This document shows, piece after piece, positions 55,561 through 64,000 of a stretch of DNA of 64,000 nucleotides. Source of the stretch: Anthoceros angustus. Its lineage: Eukaryota; Streptophyta; Anthocerotopsida; Anthocerotales; Anthocerotaceae. Made by a program: the position numbers and the translations under genes. Position 1 is the first letter of the stretch; every line of letters starts with the position of its first letter. Under the pieces are notes generated by a model. It worked only from the letters and a program-made list of their open reading frames with translations. It was not told the origin of the DNA and did not search any database. The stretch is taken from assembly GCA_010909165.1 (NCBI GenBank), contig MU008173.1, positions 930,001 to 994,000 on the forward strand. Direction: 5' to 3'.

Positions 55561-57695
55561 CCGCCCTTTCTACCATGCTAAATCAGGCCGGACACAACCG
55601 TAGGACGTCAGATTTTTTCTTGAAGGAGTCGATTTAGAACCCTGGGAACTCGGAATCCAACACCCAGCGCATTTGTGTGCAAACAGACTCTTGGGAATAT
55701 GGAGCCTGAGTGCCTGAGCTAGAATGATCTGAGCTTGTCCTCTATGAAAGGGTCTATATATACTAGCCCTTGGCATCCGCATATTTCTAAGATATGCTAT
55801 TGGCATCAGCATATGCTGGAAATATCCTAAGAATACATTATAATATATAAGGAATATCCTAAAGCATAGTACTTGTGCTTATCCACTTAGCTATTGCTAA
55901 CCATGTTTAATTGGCACTAATCAAACTCTTAATTAACATAAGTGCCTTAGATTAATTAATACTAATTGCTTGCTTAAAGGTAAGTAATTAACGCTAATCA
56001 AATACTAAAGCCAAGCCGCTCATCACGGCACGTGGTCCAACGTAAGATTAGTGCAACCTGGCACCGGAACCTTTGGCGAAATGCGGCCGGGGTCGGTGAA
56101 AAGGACCAACGCATCCCAAGGGGGATTGGGTGAAGCTGCATCCAGCTCTCATCCATCATGCCGATGATTTGTTGAACCCGTTTGTGAATGGCATGAATTC
56201 CTTGCCCATATGCAGTCAGAATATTCATATATATATGTTGCGTGAAGGCAATCGGTGGAGGTAGCTCAAGCTGAGAACATTTCGGCACCATCGCTGTGCG
56301 TGGGAAATGAGAGTTCTATCTCGGAATCCCTACGCTTGACCGGCTTGCATGGGTTATAGCATTGAAAGGCTGCCGAATGGTCACGGTAGATCCTAGCCAT
56401 TGTGCAGCTTTACTAAGAAGGATTTTCTTGGGCGTGGGGAGGGGTTTACATATTGAGAAAGAAGGAGTTTAGGGTGGGAAATTGAGTCATGGCAGAAGAT
56501 ATTGAATCAAGGTATCCAATGAAAGCAAAGGCTGGTTTTATGACGGTGAAGCAGCCCCTGACATTTCTTATTGATATAGGTTTGACCGCTGTGGAAACCA
56601 GTGAAAGGACTAGCAGTTGGTCTTGCGACACTAATTGTGGCAGGTAAGCGGGTAAGCGGGAGGCGGTGGTGGGATCACGAAATAGCGGGCACACTTGGGG
56701 GCCACGAATGCTGGGTCTCACCCCGAAGACCCACCAAGCATAGCGAGCCCAAGGTTCTACCTAATCCCGAGTCCGGTTAGATCATGTGCCCCGTTTCAAT
56801 GAGGATGATGCATATTTTCTGGCGTATTTTTTAGAAATAAAAAATAAAAATAAAGCGTAGGTTAAAAACTAAATAAAAGGTCAACAAAAAGAGAGTTCTT
56901 TAAATATAAAAAATGAGAGATATGATACGAAATGTAGGTGAAAAGACTCAAAACGAGTGGGTTAGACAATCTGAATTGAATTGAGACAAAATATATATGC
57001 GAACTCATGACAACTCCGTGGCGTATTATAGAGGAGAAAGACTAAAGACCCTCTTTTACATTAAAACTTTTCGCATCCTATACGCTGTTTTCCGAAAATG
57101 AGACACCATGTCACTTTTGGGAGCGAGTTGGGATCAGATGTCTACCAACATGGGCACATCATGTATTAAAACAATAATAGATGCATTGGGATGTGTTTAC
57201 TCATTGCTACACGAGAAGAGTTTTGCAAGCTGTGCAATATATATATACCAGCCCCTTCACTTTTCTCCTGGTGCATGACATTATTCGGTCTCAAGGCAAA
57301 CATAAATCGTCTTGCCTACTAACAATAGTGGTCGGGGGTGCTTCAATCATGTTCTATAAATGACCTCTAGTCACATTGGTCTCAGATGGTATAAAGGAGA
57401 GAACCAAGCATGGCTCATTCGGAAGGCGTGAGCACTACTTGGGATTCACTCACCTTATCTAGTCTGAGTCTCTACCGGTGCAAGTTGCATCGCTTCAAGC
57501 TTCAAGATTAGAAAAAAGCAGGGATCTTAATGATTATGGCAACGAAGTTGTACCAGCTCCTTGTCTGTGGTTTCAGCTTCACCCCGTTTGCCCGCCAGAT
57601 AGACAATAAAGTATGGCATCATGCTTGAAATCACCAAGTACTCTCTTTATCATATCAGAGAACACACATATGCACGGCAAGGGGCGTGAAGGATG
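55561..57695. other. Intergenic, nothing firmly recognised
   Basis: 55730-55860 repeats the cttgtcctctatgaaaggg / tactagcccttggcatcc stretch seen at 11440-11530. Minus-strand frames at 55998-56291 and 56446-56721 have no recognisable motifs and may be transposon debris. The rest is AT-rich. Confidence 0.4.
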
Positions 57696-57751
57696 GCACC
57701 CCATCCTAGTACTGATCCGCCCGCAGGCTGCTTAAATGTGGAATTCTTATC
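57696..57751 (-). repeat. Best-preserved 5S-rRNA-derived unit
   Basis: Minus strand: ataagaattccacatttaag, cagcctgcgggcggatcagt, actaggatggggtg. Compared with plant 5S rRNA (AGAACTCCGAAGTTAAGCGT, GCTTGGGCGAGAGTAGTACT, AGGATGGGTGACC) most positions agree across A-box, intermediate element and C-box. It is only a ~56-bp piece, so not a functional 5S gene. Confidence 0.65.
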
Positions 57752-60700
57752 TCAGCTCATGTATGGTGTACCCCCACTCGTATCTCACTCTACTATATGC
57801 ATGCATGCGCCGCTAAGCAGGACACCCTCCAATAAGTTTATGAGGAAAGCACAAATAGCGTAGTACAGATTGGAATGTCCTCTCCATGATTTGCCTGCGT
57901 GATTGCTTGTTTTTCCGGCGTGGTGGCGCGATGCTGCAGGAAATTGCGGTCACACCTTGTTTTAAGTGCGTGGTTTCCTTCTTCTTACACATGCTACTTA
58001 CCTGGTAAGAAGACATGGAGATGATTGTACCCTTTATTGTGACAGGCTCCCTCCCTCCCCCCTATTCGGCGACCTTGCTGTTGGGATGACCCCTCTCTAC
58101 ACCCAGGCAGGGACAATGTGATCAGTGTGCATTCTTGCCAAGAGGAAATGCATGTCTAGGCCCGCTCACTACTAGAATGATGGGGGATAAACAGTGTATT
58201 TTATTACGTGAAAATGACATTTACGAACTGTGTACGATGCGGGCTTTATATCATTCCCTACGTCACCAAAACTCATAATTATTGTTTGGGAATGATGCAT
58301 GTGGAGAAGCCACTTCCTGTGCTTAAGGGATGTCGTCCTAGGTTTCCAGGATGGTGGTCCAGTCGGATGGACCGGAAGGGGAATCGGTCGGATAGGACGG
58401 TAACAGCAAAAGGACGAGATTCTCACTAACGGGACGAAAATAGATGGGACAAAATGGGCTGACAGAATGAGACAGGTGCAGGCACCCCTTTGCCCCGAGT
58501 TGAGGGGAACGGGCTATGTGCGCTCGTGCCCCGAGTTGAGGGGAACGGGCTATGTGCGCTCGTTTTCTTACTCGACTATCAAATTAACCACTAATAGGGT
58601 ACATATACAAAATCTTATCAGTTGATTCTCTATCACATTCATGCTCATTTTTTAATCTTGAATTTCAATTTCAATTTGGATGATTTTTTACCTTTAATTC
58701 ATTTTAAAATTTATCAAAATAATTCGTTACTAAATTCAAATTATTGATTAGCACAAGCTATAATTAACACAAGCTCAGCTAATTAGCTTATAATTAATAG
58801 CATCCTTGGATAGTTAAGCCTCACGAATGAGGAAAAGAGACTCGGCAAGTGCACTTTTGATCTCGCTATATTGTAAGCACTGCTGACTTTGCAGCTTGTG
58901 TTGAAGCACTACCCAAATACAATAAAAGCACTTAAAGAAGTATACACACCATTGTCTTGGCTAGGACACAAGTGTCTAATGTTAAATCTTTTCCAAACAC
59001 TTCACCGATGCTTGACAACTAGACGTAGCATGGTTGCCATTAGATTTGATAAGCATGGCAGAATGTGTTGCATAACAAGCACAACACAAGTTTAAACTGA
59101 TATAGGCAAATAAAGTAATCATGAATCCAGAAAGTCAGAAGCATAAAATGACTATGTATACAATGTCAGCTTACTAGCTTCATAATTGAAGATGTCTCAC
59201 AATGACACTCAAATAAATTGTAGGCGCTTTTCTGAGGACTGCAAAACTTGCAAACTTCTGTCCAAGTGTAGAGATTTGTGGCACAAAGCCATTCAACAAG
59301 GCAGCTCCAACATTTATTCACAGACAACTTATCAAATTTTATCTCAAAGTTATTGTCCCAACCCATACTATCCCACCTGGGAGACGCTGGGATGACAATG
59401 CATACTAATCTCCTAAAGATGACGGATGACAGGTTCCAAACTCTAGGCGTTCTTTGTGATTTTCAAATTTAGAATCACCTATACATGTACAAAACAATCA
59501 TCCATTATACTATTAAATTTCACCATTCACAGACATTGATAATATTGGAGACATTTATTCTTACAAAGCAAGATTTATAGACCAGCAAACATGTGTCATG
59601 AATGCCCACGCACAAGTCCTTTATGTAAGCAGTGCTCTGAAGTAACCTGATGAAAATGGTTTCTTCCCCCGACATTGACGAGAGCGCGAGACCCACAAAT
59701 TCTCACTTCCACACCAACATCCTCCCGGGATGCAATTTAAACCAGACATTCGATCTCTTTTCCACCCTCCAGCTCATGGACCAGGTGCTCAACATCAAAT
59801 TACTAAGCTTCATATCTTCAAGAGCTGCAGCTGCTTCTACGAGTAGTTGCTCCTCATTTCACCGAACCGCTCCAAGCTCACCGCCGCTCACATAAAAGTC
59901 CACAAAAAATTAAATCTGCACAACAGACACGAGCTCCTCCCTATTGTGCTAGGTTCTTTAATGGAACTTTTTTGCATAACTTTTTGCTGTGATATGTGTG
60001 AATTGTTCACGAGGACCATTCCCTTCCCCACACCATTATTACATCGCTAGTAGTCTAGCTCTTGCGGGCCTCTCAACGACCAGAGCAAGACCATCAGATT
60101 TGCTAGTCCTAAAAAGACCGATCCCCCGCCCTTCACACAAGCCCCGAAACCCTGACCTTTGATGCCATAGCAAGCTTAAAAAAGAGACGGAAAAAATGGA
60201 GCTCCATGTGAAAGAAAGGAGGTGGAGGCCGCAGTCACGCTGTCGGATTCGATAGACACAAGTAAGGCGCAAGCCAACATTCCAACGTAGTTCAAGAACC
60301 AATCCCTCACCACTCCGTTCTTGCCTGCCATTCACGAGTTTGCTGTTCGGCTCACTTATGGCAAGCCAACCACGATTAGACAACTAAATATAAGGCTGCA
60401 GGTGGCACAAAAATTGTACATCATCGCAACAATAGCGGCTCCGCCAGCAGTCGAAGGCTCCAATTTCTTGCCGACTAACATGCACTATGACCCATTTGCA
60501 TCTTGGCAACCCAGGCTGGCCGCATCCTTGGCGCCAACGGAGAGCTCTTCTTAGTGCGTGTGTTGCCTGACCACAACTAGCATCTTCTGTGAAGCACTTT
60601 GGCAAGAGGAGCGCTCTACGACTGGAGTGGACATCTCCTTGCAGCATCATTTGTAACTATTTGTTCTCGGATGTGGCAAAGTACTAATTTCTGGTATGTA

Positions 60701-61289
60701 CTGCCTGTAGGATCTGGCTCTCCCTTTGGATCCCTCTCCCCCTCCACCCGTCAATCGACGGGATAGGCGTTGAGGGCAGCAAGCCCCCTGTCCCCCCAGC
60801 CCCCCGGAACCACAAGTGGCTGAAAATTCTCCTCTGGCGGCTGAGACTTTAGTGGGCCACGATCATAGAGTCATAGTTTTACGCATGGGAGCTGCCATCT
60901 GTGGTGTACACCTCCACCTTGCGATGGACGATTGTCCCCGCCAGCTGGACCCCACTGATCAAGGCAACGTGGATTTCTGTCAGACAATGCTAATGTTGCG
61001 GACCCACATCACCTCCTTGGAGCAGTCCATCTTCTGCTTTACAGACACCTTTCTGCATCTGCGTGAGATAGAAGCGAAGTTCGCATTCGCACGGGTAGGA
61101 AGCAACTACAACGGGCGTGGCTGACTCATCTCTGTACCCAATACAGTAAGCTGCACGAATGGTATGAGGCCTCGGCTCTCCGGGGCTTGGAGAAGGAAAT
61201 GTGGAGACTTTATAAAAAGAATGAAGTGGGATATCCCATCTACCCCGAGGCGAAAGGGGACAACCCACGATGGGGCACCAGGCCGTAAC
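57752..61289. other. Intergenic, no gene recognised
   Basis: Holds a 36-bp tandem duplication (gccccgagttgaggggaacg + ggctatgtgcgctcgt, 58492-58563). Open frames near 59650-59895 (plus) and 60039-60383 (minus) lack family features; a spliced gene in 59.6-60.7 kb cannot be excluded. No tRNA or other RNA gene noticed. Confidence 0.4.
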
Positions 61290-61760
61290 CCTAATCTACC
61301 CTGTAACCCCCAACCACCCCCAACATGTCGCCGTCCGAGATAGGGAAGGGCCTACTTACCACTGATGCCGCCAATGCCGCGTCTCCAGCAATCGTGATCG
61401 TCCTAAAGATGGCACTGGCCAACGCCCTTTGCAAGGCGATGAAAACCCGTTGCCTGAAATAAGCCACGACACTGGAAAAGGGGAGGCCAACCCCGCCCCT
61501 GTCGTTGTGGTAGGCCCTTGCGCACTCCTTGATGAAACGAGAAAAAACCTTACCCAAGGCCTCACGGGTTTCAATGGCAAGGAGGATGAAAATGTGACCT
61601 TGATGCATGGGCCTATACATGTAAATTTTCTTAGTTGCGCTCCCTTCCGCCGCCCAACTTGGAGGGTTGATGATGCCATGGTCGCTAACAGAATCTCTGG
61701 TTGGGTCAGAGACAACCACGTTCGCAACCGAGACCTCGTCTCCCCGCATCAAGAAAAGGT
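61290..61760 (-). mobile_element. LINE C-terminal fragment
   Basis: Minus-strand frame 61291-61752 reads VANVVVSDPTRDSVSDHGII, then YRPMHQGHIFILLAIETREA, LGKVFSRFIKECARAYHN and YFRQRVFIALQRALASAIFR. This ALETRGxLG...RQRhxVALQR ending is typical of non-LTR retrotransposon ORF2 tails and would continue the LINE type seen at 27355-28565. No RT present. Confidence 0.55.
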
Positions 61761-62299
61761 CAGCTCCGGTAGAGACCTACCTTGGAGATGGTAATCCAGG
61801 CCTACCTAGCTAATCGTGATGCGGGCCGGGATCTCAATGAGGGGCTCCTTAATTGTAGAAAAACTCAAGAAGCTTGCAGCAACTGTGAATGGTGCTCACG
61901 GGTTGTTGTTTATCCCCTCGTTGTTAATGTTTTATGCACCTCCGAATATAGAGAATCTTCCGCTAAAAAAACGGTGCTCTTCTTTTTCTTTTCCACCGAT
62001 CTCTTTTTTTTTCCTTCCCGTCGCAGCGGTAGTGGTCGTAGGTGGGGGCTCCCAGCTTGCAGCGCCTCCTCATCGTCCGACTACCTGCATCTGGTGGAGG
62101 AGCGAGAGAAGACGGTGTCCCCGGTGCCCCAGCCCCCGGAGTAACGGCCACTGATCCTAACGGAGCGGAACACCTCGCCGTCCAACGGCACGGAGGCGGC
62201 CATCCCCGCCTGCAACCTGTTCTTAGCAGCAGCACCTGGCCGCCTTGGTTGCGCAATGCCGAGCTGGTCCAGGCAGGTTTGGATCTGGGAAGGCAGAGC
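61761..62299. other. Intergenic
   Basis: No gene recognised; pyrimidine-rich stretch at 61970-62020. Confidence 0.4.
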
Positions 62300-63290
62300 T
62301 GCCTGCACAGAAGGAACTGGAAGATGCACGCCAGGTTTTCGACAGCTTGTCCACAAAGAATGTGGTGACTTTGGCCGCCCTGATATCTGGGTATGGTGCT
62401 TGTGTAAGGCACTAGCTTGTTTTAAGTAGATGTTTGTTGCCGGAATTCAGCTTAAAGATGCAACTTTTACGTGCCTTCTAGTCATACAGTCATGAGGGAC
62501 TGGTGGATGAGGGTTGCAAGGACTTTGATTCCATGGCTGGATAACGCTCTGGTGGAGAAATCTCTGGTGGACATATGGCCAGTATTTTGACAGCACGAAC
62601 ACAAAGAGATGTGGTGACATGGAACGTCCTGATATCTGGCTATGGTGCTAACGATGATGGTCACACAACCCTGGCTTGTTTGCTGGAGATGTTAGTTGCC
62701 GATGTTCAGCCCGATGGTGCTACTTTTCTTGCATTCTAGCAGCATGTAGTCATGAGGGACTGGTTGGAAGTTGTCCGTTTATCAGATTCGAGATGCCAGA
62801 CTTCCAGATGCTGCACAAAGGAAGGCGGGGTGCATCAGAGCGGAGGCATTCTGGATTACGTAGTGGTCACCTGCCTGGTGGACTCGTATGCAAGATGTGG
62901 TGAATTGGAAGATGCGCGCTAGGTTTTTGACAGCTGGAACACAAAGGACGTGTGACATTGAATGCCTTGATCGCTGGGAATGGACCGCAAGGGCTCGGAC
63001 ATAAGGCGCTTGTCGTGTATGGTCAAATGGAGCAGGAGGGTGCTGATTTTAGCTGTCGCGGTACCATTGCTTGCCTTATGAAGGCCCGTGCAAACACTGG
63101 TGCCTTGCATAAAGGCAGACAACTGCACTCAGCAGATTCTTGAAGGACGCTGGTTGATGTAGTGGTGGACACCTGCCTGGTGGACATGAATGCCAATGTA
63201 CTAATCTGGAAGATGCACTCCAGAACAACATGAACACAAGGAATGTGGTGGCATGGACCGCCCTGCTATCTGGGTATAGGAGGGCAGCGA
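62300..63290 (+). pseudogene. PPR array debris
   Basis: Several PPR pieces in changing frames: KMHARFSTACPQ / LEDARQVFDSLSTKNVVT (62310-62390), SHEGLVDEG and FDSMAG (62485-62545), KDVVTWNVLISGYGAN-like (62600-62670), ACSHEGLVG (62745-62770), GLGHKALVVYGQMEQEGADF (62990-63050), GALHKGRQLH (63100-63125) and NVVAWTALLSGY-like (63240-63280). Small deletions throughout; no DYW part. Confidence 0.8.
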
Positions 63291-63528
63291 GCAACAAAAA
63301 GAAAAGAAAGTGATAACCGCGAATGTCCCTTTCGGAGCATAGGAGGGGGAGGGCAGACTTTCGATTCTTAACACCTAAGACAAAAAAATGATCCGCGATT
63401 CGATCTCAGCAGCATTTTCTCAACCAAGAGTTCGGCACCACCCTGTCCAAGCTGTATGAAGACACTAAGCACCCGCCATTACTAGTAGCATCCCATCTAA
63501 GTGATGATGATACATCTGGCCAGGAACC
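63291..63528. other. RPL35 3' flank
   Basis: No gene. 63480-63500 (tagcatcccatctaagt) faintly recalls the 5S-like repeats but is too short to call. Confidence 0.35.
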
Positions 63529-63994
63529 CTAAGCCTTCACTGCATACTTGCGGAGAGGGAAGTATGCTTCCCTCTTCTTCTGTCGTTCCGTCTTGGCAGC
63601 AGCCTGGCCGCAAGCATAACATGCATGAGAACAAGCAGATCATTTGCAGCGACCGCGCGGATGCAATCACAAACGAGAAACCAAAAAAAACACAAACCTG
63701 GTGCTTTGTAAGCCGTCGCCTGATGGCCCGAGTCTTCTTGGGCCTCAGGTCCAGCGGTAGGCGCTTGCTCTTGGCGTAGGCGGCCCGCAGGGCTGCCTTC
63801 TGAGTCTGAGAAATGACGGTGAGCACTTGCGCAATGGACAAACGCACCACCTTGATCTTGCTGAGCTTGTTCGGGGCACCGCCTGTGACCTTGGCGACGC
63901 GCAACAGTGCAAGCTCGGCCTTGAGCTCCTTCAGCTGGTTCAGCAGCTCCGCCTTGCTCTTGCCCCGCAGCTCGTGGACCTTGATCTTGGCCAT
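63529..63994 (-). CDS. RPL35: 60S ribosomal protein L35 (uL29)
   Basis: Large-subunit protein at the peptide exit tunnel. The visible exons are 63698-63994 and 63603-63529 (minus strand), joined by a GT-AG intron of 94 nt in phase, giving 123 aa, the same length as Arabidopsis L35. It starts [20 protein letters not shown], contains [19 protein letters not shown] and [19 protein letters not shown], and ends [12 protein letters not shown]. Plant L35 genes often have an intron right after the start codon; here the ATG is directly followed by coding sequence, so none is there. The promoter lies outside the window. Confidence 0.96.
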
Positions 63995-64000
63995 CGCGTC

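Noticed and set aside
57696-57751. A functional 5S rRNA gene.
   Set aside because: Only about half of the 5S length is present, with changes in the A-box and no terminator run in the right place.
59650-60383. A possible spliced minus-strand gene (frames with WRVEKRSNVWFKL and GLFRTSKSDGLALVVERP).
   Set aside because: I could not assemble exons with consensus splice sites into a protein I recognise, so I left it as unrecognised intergenic DNA.

Overview
This is nuclear DNA of a land plant. Four kinds of evidence support that: spliced housekeeping genes with introns of about 75-195 nt, plastid isoprenoid (MEP pathway) genes with transit-peptide-like N-termini, germin-like proteins, and a family of PPR-DYW genes typical of organelle RNA editing. 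The PPR proteins end in Gly-Arg-Pro instead of Asp-Tyr-Trp and carry KPA/KAP/KAA where the usual PG-box motif would be. That is the DYW:KP type associated with U-to-C editing in hornworts, ferns and non-Selaginella lycophytes. Short introns make a hornwort or a lycophyte more likely than a fern, but this is inference.

Layout. 0-9.4 kb: degraded PPR copies, a broken germin-like copy, the RPS29 gene and an intact germin-like gene (GLP1). 9.7-13.1 kb: low-complexity and satellite DNA (AAGATCGCC-type repeats, GA-rich repeats, a 58-bp tandem array). 13.2-22.7 kb: a broken Ty3/gypsy-like retroelement with gag, zinc knuckle, protease, a cytosine-5 DNA methyltransferase domain and integrase. It is interrupted by a 2.3-kb insertion, and its 3' part is tandemly duplicated together with PPR leader sequence. 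22.8-25.3 kb: a PPR copy with many frame breaks. 27.3-28.6 kb: a degenerate non-LTR retrotransposon. 29.5-32.2 kb: the only intact PPR-DYW gene (886 aa). 34.2-34.9 kb: a second intact germin-like gene (GLP2). 37.8-40.3 kb: a 1.18-kb tandem repeat of unknown nature.

40.8-54.2 kb is the gene-rich part. DXS (minus strand, 7 exons) and HDS/IspG (plus strand, 19 exons) lie head to head about 4.5 kb apart. They catalyse the first and the penultimate step of the plastid MEP pathway. The DXS promoter/first-exon region is present three times, each copy with a TATA box and a G-box. Convergent with HDS is a six-exon endosulfine (ENSA/ARPP19-type) gene. 54.8-55.2 kb holds a textbook hAT-type MITE with perfect 18-bp ends and an 8-bp target duplication. 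55.2-61 kb is mostly unrecognised intergenic DNA. 61.3-61.8 kb is a LINE fragment, 62.3-63.3 kb is PPR debris, and RPL35 (minus strand) closes the window.

How it fits together: the left half is a PPR / germin-like segmental-duplication array colonised by retroelements, and the right half is an ordinary housekeeping and MEP-pathway neighbourhood. Two cross-cutting observations matter. Sequences resembling the internal promoter region of 5S rRNA recur in at least five places, as in Cassandra-type elements. Duplicated blocks also differ by a recurrent change of CAG/CTG to CG, which looks more like a consensus-calling artefact at methylated CHG sites than evolution, and it warns against taking every frameshift here at face value.
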